Of a DNA stretch of 64,000 nucleotides, positions 1 through 7,536 are shown one piece after another (position 1 is the stretch's first letter; each line of letters starts with the position of its first letter). A program made the position numbers and the translations under genes. Origin of the DNA: Lysobacter sp. ISL-50 (GTDB taxonomy: Bacteria > Pseudomonadota > Gammaproteobacteria > Xanthomonadales > Xanthomonadaceae); assembly GCF_018612875.1 (NCBI RefSeq), contig NZ_JAGGRI010000029.1, forward strand, positions 1 through 64,000, written 5' to 3'. The notes below the pieces were generated by a model that was not told where the DNA came from, ran no database searches, and saw only the letters and a program-made list of their open reading frames with translations.

Positions 1-1377
1 GCGCTCGGCCTGGCGGCCCGCGCGTTCGGCGTCCCGGCCCGCCTGCTCGGCTTCGCGTCCGGCCTGCTCGGCCTCGCGCATCGCCTTGGCGGCTTCGCGG
101 GTCGCGCGCTCGGCGTCGATGCCGGCCTGCCTGGCATCGGCCATGCGCTGTTGCAGGCGCGCGCGGGTGGCCGGGTCGCGCACGGCTTCGTAGCGGCCGT
201 CGTCGCCGACGCGGTAGTACTCGCCGCCCTTCACCGCCCAGGTTTCCGGCTTGCCGCCGCCTTTGAGTTCGGTGATGCGGGTTTCGCCGCCGCGCGAATC
301 GGAATGGATCGACACGGTCTGCGATTGGGTTTTCGGCGCGCGCTCGCCGGCGGCGGCGGTCACGCGGTAAGGCACCAGCCCCAACAGCACCACGGCGGCG
401 GTCAGGACCAGTCCTCCGATATGCGAGGACGAAGTCGCGTTCTGCAACATGGTCAATCTCCTCTTCAGAACGACATAAGTGGGCGACGCGCTGGCCACGC
501 CGGCCGCGGGCCGCGGCGCGACGCCCAGGCGCAGCAGCAGACGGCCGTAGTCGTGCGCCGCGTAACGCCGGCTTTCGAGCACGGCGGCGTCGCAGGCGGC
601 TTCGCGCGCGATCGAGTATTCGCGCGCGATGACGTGCGCGAGCGGATGAAAGAAGAACAGGTGCTGCACCATCGCCGGCACCCAGCCCCACCACAGATCG
701 CGGCGGCGCACGTGGACCAGTTCGTGATGCAGGGCCATCGACAGCTCTTCGCTGTTCAACTGCTGCGCTCGCGCACCGGGGAGCAGCACGGCGGCCGGCC
801 ACGGGCCGATCAGCTGCGGCGAATGGATCTGCGCCGACAAGCGCAGCGGCGGCAGGCGGCGCAGGCCGAGGCTGTCGCCGAGCGCGCGATAGGCCCGCAG
901 CACCTGCGCTTGTTCGCACGGCAGCGAGTCGGCGACGCGGCGGCGCGCGGCGGCATAGCCGCGCGCGCTGGCGATGCCGACCAGGACGAAACCCGACAGC
1001 CACAGCGCGGCGAACACCAGCGGCCACGACAACCAGTCCGCGCCGGCCATCTGTTCGCCGACGGCCGGCCCCGCGGCGAGATCGGCGCGGGTCACGAAAT
1101 ACGGCAGCTGCGCGGCCGACGACAACGGCGGCGCGGGCTGCGTCGTGAGCGCCGCGTCGTTCCACGAGGCCGGTAACAGCGGCAGGCTCAACGGCGTCGG
1201 CCACAGCGCGCCGAGCAGCAGTTGCAGCGCCGCGCACCACCACAGCCAGCAGCGCATCGCCGCGCTCAGGCGCAGGTAGCGGCACAGCACCCACACCGCC
1301 GCGACCACCAGCACCGATTGCAATCCGGCCGCGACCAGGCGCGGCAACAGGGTCTCGCCAATCCAGTCCAGACTCAT
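1..1377 (-). CDS. M56 family (BlaR1-like) membrane metallopeptidase, C-terminus outside window
   Basis: Partial gene: 459 codons are present and the frame is still open at the window edge. The ATG at 1377 lies one base beyond the stop of the BlaI-type gene, so the two form an operon. The N-terminus has hydrophobic segments (about residues 10-33 and 43-60), and a zinc-metallopeptidase HELVH motif stands at residues 218-222 with a downstream Glu259 in EAACD, the usual M56 arrangement. A further hydrophobic stretch follows near residues 315-330. In the family the membrane protein senses a signal and its cytoplasmic protease domain inactivates the BlaI-type repressor; the signal here is unknown. 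The last residues in the window form a heptad repeat (REAEQAG, REAEQAG, RDAERAG, RQAER), probably a coiled coil, instead of the penicillin-binding sensor domain of true BlaR1. The family call is firm and the ligand is not known. Confidence 0.85.
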   Translation of the reverse strand, partial: MSLDWIGETLLPRLVAAGLQSVLVVAAVWVLCRYLRLSAAMRCWLWWCAALQLLLGALWPTPLSLPLLPASWNDAALTTQPAPPLSSAAQLPYFVTRADLAAGPAVGEQMAGADWLSWPLVFAALWLSGFVLVGIASARGYAAARRRVADSLPCEQAQVLRAYRALGDSLGLRRLPPLRLSAQIHSPQLIGPWPAAVLLPGARAQQLNSEELSMALHHELVHVRRRDLWWGWVPAMVQHLFFFHPLAHVIAREYSIAREAACDAAVLESRRYAAHDYGRLLLRLGVAPRPAAGVASASPTYVVLKRRLTMLQNATSSSHIGGLVLTAAVVLLGLVPYRVTAAAGERAPKTQSQTVSIHSDSRGGETRITELKGGGKPETWAVKGGEYYRVGDDGRYEAVRDPATRARLQQRMADARQAGIDAERATREAAKAMREAEQAGREAEQAGRDAERAGRQAER

Positions 1378-1378
1378 C

Positions 1379-1765
1379 TCAGTTCTCCTTGCGGCGCGAC
1401 TGCAGATCGGCGACCAGGCTTTCCAGTTCAGCCAGTTCGTCGTCGCTGACCTGCGCGCGTTGCGACATCCAGGCCACGAACGGCGAGACCGAGCCTTGCA
1501 GCGTGTTGGCGACGAACTTGGCCACGGCCGAGCGCATCACGTCGTCGGGTTCGGTCGCGGTGGAATAGCGGTACACCCCGCCGGCCTTGCGCCGGCGCAG
1601 ATAGGACTTGGCGCGCAGGCGCTCCATCATGGTCAGCACGGTCGAACGCGCCAGCCCGCGCGGCTCGCCGTAGCCGGCGGCGACGTCGCCGACCGAGGCC
1701 TCGCCCTGTTCGGAGAGGTATTGCAGCAGCGCCAGTTCCTGGTCGCCGATGGATTTCTGGGTCAT
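1379..1765 (-). CDS. BlaI/MecI/CopY family transcriptional repressor
   Basis: A 128-residue winged-helix repressor. The start is the ATG at 1765, preceded by AAGGAG (1771-1776 on the complement); an upstream in-frame ATG at 1822 would place translation across the operators and is less likely. The N-terminal part (GDQELALLQYLSEQG, then SVGDVAA and RSTVLTMMERL) matches the BlaI DNA-binding fold, and the C-terminal half is the dimerisation and cleavage region. BlaI-type proteins repress their own operon until cleaved through an M56 partner, which is encoded immediately downstream. Two dyads in the promoter region support autoregulation. Confidence 0.9.
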   Translation of the reverse strand: MTQKSIGDQELALLQYLSEQGEASVGDVAAGYGEPRGLARSTVLTMMERLRAKSYLRRRKAGGVYRYSTATEPDDVMRSAVAKFVANTLQGSVSPFVAWMSQRAQVSDDELAELESLVADLQSRRKEN

Positions 1766-1778
1766 GGCCGCTCCTTGA

Positions 1779-1820
1779 CTACAGCTGTAGCCAAGGGTGC
1801 GTGTGACTACAGGCGTAGTC
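1779..1820 (-). promoter_or_regulatory. Twin BlaI-type operators at the promoter of the repressor gene
   Basis: Two dyads share the core CTACA...GTAG: CTACAGCTGTAG (1779-1790, a perfect palindrome) and GACTACAGGCGTAGTC (1805-1820, arms GACTAC/GTAGTC). They resemble the known TACAnnTGTA core of BlaI/MecI operators. On the minus strand the upstream dyad overlaps a TTGACT -35-like hexamer (1817-1822), and the downstream dyad lies just before the ribosome binding site. Bound repressor would therefore block both polymerase binding and clearance. Confidence 0.7.
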
Positions 1821-1822
1821 AA

Positions 1823-2348
1823 GCGTGCAGGAAGTCATAGGCCGGGTCCCGAGAGGCGCAGACAGGTATCGATGTCGGGGCGGCGGAAAAGGTTTAAGGA
1901 ACGGCGGCTATCGATGGTGGACCGGGGCTCGGGCGGCCTCGGTGCGGATGCTTGCGGGCGGCGCCTCACGGCGGGCTCGCCGATGCGAAGGCGGCATCGC
2001 TTCGCGCGGTGCATTCCACGGCAGCATCGCGACAGCTTGCGATGTTCGCGCACGGCAATGCACTCGCGCCACCGAACGGCGCTCGCGAACGATCTCGACT
2101 ACGCTGCGCGGCCGCGGGGTTGCCATCGATGCCACGCGATCGAAGCGCTCGCGCGACTCGCATCGCGATGCGCCTGTCGCCGCGCGACGCGGCAATGAAA
2201 TGTTATGCCGTACCAACGCCGCGCCGCCGCATCGATCAATCCGCAAACCCCGAAGGAAAAGCCCGATCTGCGACGCGAGGCGCGCTTAACCGCCGCCGCC
2301 GCGGCGCTGTAATAGTGTTCACGACGGCGGCCGTGACAGCATGTGCGC
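1823..2348. other. 526-bp intergenic stretch without recognisable gene
   Basis: Several overlapping reading frames cross this stretch on both strands, but all are Arg- and Ala-rich, lack ribosome binding sites and show no family motifs, as expected of GC-rich noncoding DNA. It lies between the divergent BlaI and CDF genes and should hold the CDF promoter. I see no convincing -35/-10 pair there. Confidence 0.4.
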
Positions 2349-3443
2349 ATGCACTCGCACAACCACCACGGTCATCACCACGGCCTCAGCGGCACCCGCG
2401 CGTTCGCTGCGGTGACCTTGATCAATCTCGCCTACACCGCGCTGGAAGCCGGCTACGGCTTCATGACCAATTCGCTGGCGCTGCTGTCGGACGCGCTGCA
2501 CAACTTCGGCGACGTGCTCGGCCTGGGCCTGGCCTGGGGCGCGGCGGCGCTGGCCAAGCGCGCGCCGACCGATCGGCACACCTACGGCTGGCGCCGCGCG
2601 ACCTTGCTCTCGCCGCTGGCCAACTCGCTGCTGCTGGTCGGCTTCTCCGGCGCGCTGGGCTGGGAGGCGATCCGCCGTTTCAGCGCGCCGCCGGAGATCC
2701 CCGCGTTGCCGGTGATCATCGTCGCCGCGCTCGGCATCGCGGTGAATCTGGGCGCCGCATGGCTGGTGCGCGACGGTCACGATCACGATCTCAACCGCCG
2801 CGGCGCGTTCCTGCACCTGATGGCCGACGCCGCGGTGTCGCTGGCGGCGGTACTGGCCGGCGCCGGCATGTGGCTGACCGGCTGGGAATGGCTGGACCCG
2901 GCGATCGCGCTGCTGATCGGCGTGGTGGTCGCGGTCGGCGCGTTCGGGCTGCTGCGCGAGGCGTTCAACGCGGCGATGGACGCGGTGCCGCGCGGGGTCG
3001 ATCGCGGCGAAGTCGAAGCGCTGCTGCGCGGGCAACCCGGAGTGATCGCGATCCATCATCTGCACATCTGGTCGCTGGGCGCCGGCGAGATCGCCATGAC
3101 CGCGCATATCGTGCGGCCCGACGACAGCGACCACGACGCGTTCATCGATCGGCTCAATCGCGAACTCGACCGCCGCTTCGGCATCAATCACCCGACCCTG
3201 CAGGTCGAGCACGGCCGCGCCTGCGAGCACGACCGCCACGATCGCGCGCCGCACGGCGATCGTGCGCATGCGGGCGGACATCGCCACGCTCACGATCACG
3301 GCGATCACAGCGATCACAGCGATCACAGCCACGACGATCACGATCACGGCGACCACGCCCACGGGCACGGCGCCGCCGACCGCACCGACGGCGACAAGGC
3401 CGACGCACCGGCGCACCCGCACGGCGCCACGCACCGGCATTGA
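2349..3443 (+). CDS. Cation diffusion facilitator (CDF) metal exporter, CzcD/ZitB-like
   Basis: A 364-residue inner-membrane metal/H+ antiporter of the CDF family, predicted to export Zn(II) or related divalent cations from the cytoplasm. The start is the ATG at 2349; a GTG two codons upstream is possible. Six hydrophobic segments span about residues 15-200. The metal-site motifs are present: SLALLSDALHNFGD in the second helix and HLMADAAVSLAAVLAG in the fifth. A C-terminal domain containing HHLHIWSL follows. Both ends are His-rich: HSHNHHGHHHG at the start, and a tail after about residue 290 with repeated (D/G)HSDHS units. The tail is unusually long and may buffer metal. The substrate is inferred from the family and His content only. 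Confidence 0.9.
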   Translation: MHSHNHHGHHHGLSGTRAFAAVTLINLAYTALEAGYGFMTNSLALLSDALHNFGDVLGLGLAWGAAALAKRAPTDRHTYGWRRATLLSPLANSLLLVGFSGALGWEAIRRFSAPPEIPALPVIIVAALGIAVNLGAAWLVRDGHDHDLNRRGAFLHLMADAAVSLAAVLAGAGMWLTGWEWLDPAIALLIGVVVAVGAFGLLREAFNAAMDAVPRGVDRGEVEALLRGQPGVIAIHHLHIWSLGAGEIAMTAHIVRPDDSDHDAFIDRLNRELDRRFGINHPTLQVEHGRACEHDRHDRAPHGDRAHAGGHRHAHDHGDHSDHSDHSHDDHDHGDHAHGHGAADRTDGDKADAPAHPHGATHRH

Positions 3444-3691
3444 CCCGCGCGCCGGGGTCGCCATGCTGCAACGCAGCGAAACCGGCGACACTGATCGCCC
3501 CGCCCATCCGCGGCCGGCGAATTCGGCCGCGAACGCGCGCAAAACGTGACCGATGCCAGCGCAAACCCGGGCATCGGTCGATTCGCTCGATCCCGCCGCG
3601 GCACGCGCAAAACAGCGGCGATCGCGCGCGCGGCGGCGGTCGCGATGGGTCCGGGGCGCCGGTCGTCGTCCGCAAAACCCGCCCGAGCCCA
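3444..3691. other. Intergenic region upstream of frr
   Basis: No gene is supported here. The long + frame that reads through into frr from 1952 is an Arg-rich artefact. The stretch separates the CDF gene from frr and ends at a -10-like hexamer. Confidence 0.4.
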
Positions 3692-3697
3692 TATAAT
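3692..3697 (+). promoter_or_regulatory. -10 element of the frr promoter
   Basis: A perfect TATAAT, in the context CCATATAATCCCGC, lies 33 bases before the frr ATG. No good -35 is seen 17 bases upstream. An almost identical TATAATCCCG block precedes rsfS in this window. It suggests that frr and the genes after it have their own promoter rather than depending on a pyrH operon. Confidence 0.55.
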
Positions 3698-3730
3698 CCC
3701 GCGATTACCGCCACTGGAACGGAGCCGGCG

Positions 3731-4288
3731 ATGCTCAATGAAATCAAGAAAGACGCACAGAACCGCATGGCCAAGAGCGTCGAAGCCTTTCGCCACGATC
3801 TGACCAAGATCCGCACCGGGCGCGCCTCCACTGCGCTGGTCGATCATCTGAAGGTCAACTACCACGGCTCCGAGATGCCGCTGGGCCAAGTCGCCAGCGT
3901 CCAGGTCAGCGATGCGCGCACGCTCACCATCACCCCGTGGGAAAGGCAGATCGTCGGCGCGGTCGAGAAGGCCATCCTCGCCTCCGACCTGGGCCTGACC
4001 CCCAACACCGCCGGCACCGTGATCCGCATCAACCTGCCGGCGCTGACCGAAGAACGCCGCAAGGAACTGACCAAGGTCGTCCACAGCCAGAGCGAGGACG
4101 CCAAGGTCGCGATCCGCAATATCCGCCGCGACGCCAACCATCAGGCCAAAGAGCTGCTCAAGGACAAGAAGGTCACCGAGGACGAGCTGCGCGGCTTCGA
4201 AGGCGATATCCAGAAGGTCACCGACAACGCGATCAAGGACGTGGACGGCGTGGTCAAGGCCAAGGAACAGGAACTGATGGCGGTCTGA
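3731..4288 (+). CDS. frr: Ribosome recycling factor
   Basis: The 185-residue product has the exact usual RRF length. With EF-G it splits the post-termination 70S ribosome so that subunits, mRNA and tRNA can be reused. Recognisable stretches are KIRTGRAS near residue 28, the domain II region around residues 31-105, INLPALTEERRKEL near residue 100, and a C-terminal helical segment ending KAKEQELMAV. The ATG at 3731 follows GGAACGGAG. In many proteobacteria the gene sits directly after rpsB-tsf-pyrH; here a CDF transporter and about 290 noncoding bases precede it. Confidence 0.98.
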   Translation: MLNEIKKDAQNRMAKSVEAFRHDLTKIRTGRASTALVDHLKVNYHGSEMPLGQVASVQVSDARTLTITPWERQIVGAVEKAILASDLGLTPNTAGTVIRINLPALTEERRKELTKVVHSQSEDAKVAIRNIRRDANHQAKELLKDKKVTEDELRGFEGDIQKVTDNAIKDVDGVVKAKEQELMAV

Positions 4289-4481
4289 ACGCAGACCATC
4301 GCGGCGACCGGCGACCGGTTCACCCGTCGCAGCCGCGCTGAACTTCTGCGTATCGTGCAGGTCCACAACGGGCAGTGTCCCCGGCCGACTCGCCGACACC
4401 GCCGCGCCGCACGATGGACACCGCGGCTTCCACCCTCGTCCATCGCCCCATCCGTTGCCTGAGGTCCACATCATCGGCGCC

Positions 4482-5249
4482 ATGCCTTCCGAGCCCGCCA
4501 ACGCCGCGCCCGCACGCATCCCGCGCCATCTGGCCGTCATCATGGACGGCAACGGTCGCTGGGCCGAGCGCCGGCGCCGGCCGCGCATCATCGGCCACCG
4601 CGCCGGCGCGCGCGCGGTCAATGTCTGTATCGATTTCTGCATCAACCGCGGCATCCGCGCGCTGACCCTGTTCGCTTTCTCCAGCGAAAACTGGGGCCGG
4701 CCCGAGGACGAGGTCGGCGCGTTGATGAAGCTGTTCCTCAATGCGCTGGAACGCGAGGTCGAGGAGCTCGACCGCCGCGGCGTGCGCGTGCGCTTCATCG
4801 GCGAACGCGACCGTTTCGGAACAAAGATCGGCGAACGCATGGCCGCGGCCGAACGCCAGACCCAGGGCAACGACGTCCTGCATCTGAGCATCGCCGCCAG
4901 CTACGGCGGGCGCTGGGACATCGCCCAGGCCGCGCGCGGGCTGGCCCAGGACGTGGCCGCCGGCCTCCTGGACCCGAGCGATATCGACGAAACCCTGCTC
5001 GCCTCGCGCATGTCGCTGTCCGACCTGCCGGCGCCGGATCTTTTCATCCGCACCGGCGGCGACACCCGCATCAGCAATTTCCTGCTGTGGCAGCTGGCCT
5101 ATACCGAACTGTGGTTCACCGAAGCGCTGTGGCCGGAAGTCGACGCCGGCCTGCTGCAGAACGCGCTGGACGATTTCGCCAGCCGCGAACGCCGCTTCGG
5201 CCTGACCGGGGCGCAGGTCGCGGCCCAGACCAACGAGATCGTTGAATGA
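4482..5249 (+). CDS. uppS: Undecaprenyl diphosphate synthase (cis-prenyltransferase)
   Basis: A 255-residue cytosolic enzyme that adds eight isopentenyl diphosphates in cis to farnesyl diphosphate, giving the C55 carrier for peptidoglycan and O-antigen. The signature MDGNGRW occurs at residues 21-27 (catalytic Asp22), SSENW lies in the substrate-binding region, and RTGGDTRISNFLLWQLAY covers the conserved C-terminal motif. The ATG at 4482 gives the family length; a TTG at 4455 would add nine residues. The stop overlaps the cdsA start (ATGA), which indicates translational coupling. Its substrate could come from the ispA product encoded 21 kb away. Confidence 0.97.
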   Translation: MPSEPANAAPARIPRHLAVIMDGNGRWAERRRRPRIIGHRAGARAVNVCIDFCINRGIRALTLFAFSSENWGRPEDEVGALMKLFLNALEREVEELDRRGVRVRFIGERDRFGTKIGERMAAAERQTQGNDVLHLSIAASYGGRWDIAQAARGLAQDVAAGLLDPSDIDETLLASRMSLSDLPAPDLFIRTGGDTRISNFLLWQLAYTELWFTEALWPEVDAGLLQNALDDFASRERRFGLTGAQVAAQTNEIVE

Positions 5250-6115
5250 CCCGAACCCGCCTGCTTGCCGCGCTGGTCATGGCACCTGTCGCGATCTCGG
5301 CGATCTTGCTGCTGTCCACGCCGTGGATCACCGCGCTGGCCGCGGTGATCTTCCTGATCGGCTTGTGGGAGTGGTTCGATCTGGCCGAAATCGACGACAC
5401 CTTGTCGCGCACCGTGCTGCTGGTCGTGCATGCGGCGCTGATGGTGGCGATCGTGTGGGCCTCGCGCACCGGCGGGCTCGGCGCGACGCAGGCGCCGATG
5501 GTGTTGTTCAAGATCGCCTCGCTGGTCGGCGTGATCTGGTGGCTGCTGGCGTTCCTGTGGCTGCAGCGCTTCAACTTCGCCAGCGATCACCGCACCTATG
5601 CGCGCATGTTCAAGCTCGCCGCCGCCGCACTGAGCGTGATCCCGGCCTGGGCCGCGCTGGTGTGGATTCATGCCGAAGGCCCGATCGGCCTGTGGGGGCT
5701 GCCCGACGGCCATTGGTGGCTGCTGACCGCCTTGGCGGTGGTGTGGGCGGCCGATTCGGGCGCGTATTTCGCCGGGCGCAAGTTCGGCATGCTCAAGCTG
5801 GCGCCGCGGGTCAGCCCGAACAAGACCGTCGAAGGCCTGATCGGCGGCGCGTTCGCCGGCGTCGCCGCCGGCGTGGGTTTCTCGCTGCTGGCCGGCGCGA
5901 CCACCGACCAACTGCCGTGGGTGGCGCTGGTGTCCTTCGTCGCGGTGCTGTTCTCGGTGGTAGGCGATCTGTTCGAAAGCCTGCTCAAGCGCCATGTCGG
6001 GGTGAAGGATTCGGGCCATCTGATTCCCGGCCACGGCGGCATTCTCGACCGCATCGACGGCGTCCTCGCCGCGTTGCCGGTGTTCGCGCTGGGCAAGGCG
6101 ATTTTCGGATTCTGA
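5246..6115 (+). CDS. cdsA: Phosphatidate cytidylyltransferase (CDP-diacylglycerol synthase)
   Basis: A 289-residue integral membrane enzyme that makes CDP-diacylglycerol from CTP and phosphatidic acid, the branch point of phospholipid synthesis. About eight hydrophobic segments are visible. The family signature is intact near the C-terminus: SLLKRHVGVKDSGHLIPGHGG, with the conserved KR, KDSG and HGG. It overlaps uppS by four bases and is followed by a palindromic repeat element before dxr. Confidence 0.96.
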   Translation: MTRTRLLAALVMAPVAISAILLLSTPWITALAAVIFLIGLWEWFDLAEIDDTLSRTVLLVVHAALMVAIVWASRTGGLGATQAPMVLFKIASLVGVIWWLLAFLWLQRFNFASDHRTYARMFKLAAAALSVIPAWAALVWIHAEGPIGLWGLPDGHWWLLTALAVVWAADSGAYFAGRKFGMLKLAPRVSPNKTVEGLIGGAFAGVAAGVGFSLLAGATTDQLPWVALVSFVAVLFSVVGDLFESLLKRHVGVKDSGHLIPGHGGILDRIDGVLAALPVFALGKAIFGF

Positions 6116-6141
6116 TGATGAGTACGCGGGTCCGCCTGGTT

Positions 6142-6262
6142 GAAGCAAATCCCCCCTGCCCCCCTTTTTCAAAGGGGGGAACAGCCGATAGCGCCGGCGA
6201 TACCGCGGCGTCGGCCGTTGCCGTTCCCCCCTTTGAAAAAGGGGGGCAGGGGGGATTCGCTC
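6142..6262. repeat. Inverted-repeat element, CCCCTTTTTCAAAGGGG family, copy A
   Basis: A 121-bp palindromic element between cdsA and dxr. The outer arms of about 38 bp begin AATCCCCCCTGCCCCCC and end with the inverse complement. Each arm also contains its own small hairpin (CCCCCCTTT against AAAGGGGGG). The left 46 bases match those of the copy at 17461. The structure resembles a REP/BIME or small MITE; no transposase is nearby. Confidence 0.85.
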
Positions 6263-6308
6263 TTGTTGCCCCGCACATCGCCGCGCCCCGCGCGAGCGGA
6301 GCCTTCGC

Positions 6309-7529
6309 ATGAGCGCCCCCGCCCACAAGGTCGCCGTGCTCGGCGCCACCGGTTCGATCGGCACCTCCGCGCTCGACGTGATCGCCCGCCACGGCGACAA
6401 CCTGCGCGCCACGGTGCTCGCCGCCGGCGGCAAGGTCGATGCACTGCTCGCGCTGTGCGAGCGCCATCTCCCCGAACACGCGGTCATCGCCGACGAGGCC
6501 GGCTTCCCCGCCCTGCGCGAGGGTCTGCGCGAACGCGGCCTGGCCACCCAGGCGCATTGCGGCGACCAGGCATTGGTCGAACTGGTGTCCTCGGAGGTCT
6601 GCGACACGGTCGTGGCCGCGATCGTCGGCGCCGCCGGGCTGGCGTCCACCCTGGCCGCGGCCCGCGCCGGCAAGCGCCTGCTGCTGGCCAACAAGGAATC
6701 CCTGGTCCTGGCCGGCGAACTGCTGATGCAGGCCGCGCACGAGGCCGGCGCCTGCATCGTGCCGATCGACAGCGAGCACAACGCGATCTTCCAGTGCCTG
6801 CCCACCGCGCAGACCGGCGGCGAACGCGCCGATACCCGCGCCCACGCCGGTTTGAAGCGGATTCTGCTGACCGCCTCGGGCGGGCCGTTCCGCGGCCGTA
6901 CACGTTCGGACCTGACCCAGGTCACACCCGAGCAGGCCGTCGCCCACCCGAAATGGTCCATGGGCCCGAAGATCTCCGTCGATTCGGCCACGCTCATGAA
7001 CAAGGGCCTGGAAGTCATCGAGGCCCACCACCTGTTCGGCGTGGAAGGCCAGCGCATCGAGGTTCTGGTGCATCCGCAAAGCCTGGTGCATTCGCTGGTC
7101 GAATTCGTCGATGGCTCGACCCTGGCCCAACTGGGCCTGCCGGACATGCGCACCGCGCTGGCGGTGGGCTTCTCCTGGCCGCAGCGGATCGAATCCGGGG
7201 TGGCCGGACTGGACTTGCTGGCCCACGGCCGCCTGGATTTCGAACGTCCCGACCTGGAAGCCTTCCCCTGCCTGCGCCTGGCCTTCGAGGCTCTGGCCGC
7301 CGGCGGCACCGCTCCGGCGGTGCTCAACGCCGCCAACGAAGTGGCCGTTTCAGCCTTTCTTCAGCGGCGCGTGGGTTTCCTAGCCATACCCGCGCTGGTC
7401 GAGGACACTCTCGCCGCGCTCCCGCCCACCCCGGCCAGTTCGCTGGCGGCGTTGCGCGAGGCCGATACCCAGGCCCGACGCCATGCCGAGCAGGCGATCG
7501 GTCGCGCAGCCCAAGCCTACAGAGCCTGA
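6309..7529 (+). CDS. dxr: 1-deoxy-D-xylulose 5-phosphate reductoisomerase
   Basis: A 406-residue cytosolic enzyme, the second step of the MEP isoprenoid pathway: NADPH-dependent conversion of DXP to 2-C-methyl-D-erythritol 4-phosphate. The N-terminal GATGSIG is the nucleotide-binding loop (about residues 12-18). [19 protein letters not shown] with the metal-binding acidic residues, the SGGPFR loop and [23 protein letters not shown] follow in the expected order. The rseP start is eight bases beyond the stop, so they are probably co-transcribed. The product feeds ispA and uppS, both in this window. Confidence 0.98.
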   Translation: MSAPAHKVAVLGATGSIGTSALDVIARHGDNLRATVLAAGGKVDALLALCERHLPEHAVIADEAGFPALREGLRERGLATQAHCGDQALVELVSSEVCDTVVAAIVGAAGLASTLAAARAGKRLLLANKESLVLAGELLMQAAHEAGACIVPIDSEHNAIFQCLPTAQTGGERADTRAHAGLKRILLTASGGPFRGRTRSDLTQVTPEQAVAHPKWSMGPKISVDSATLMNKGLEVIEAHHLFGVEGQRIEVLVHPQSLVHSLVEFVDGSTLAQLGLPDMRTALAVGFSWPQRIESGVAGLDLLAHGRLDFERPDLEAFPCLRLAFEALAAGGTAPAVLNAANEVAVSAFLQRRVGFLAIPALVEDTLAALPPTPASSLAALREADTQARRHAEQAIGRAAQAYRA

Positions 7530-7536
7530 TACAGCC

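Noticed and set aside
1823-2348. Several 60-150 codon frames between the BlaI-type and CDF genes
   Set aside because: They overlap one another on both strands, are Arg-rich, and lack ribosome binding sites and motifs.
1952-4288. A long fused reading frame ending in ribosome recycling factor
   Set aside because: The first 590 or so codons lie partly opposite or in another frame of the CDF gene and have no homology. RRF has its normal start and length from 3731.
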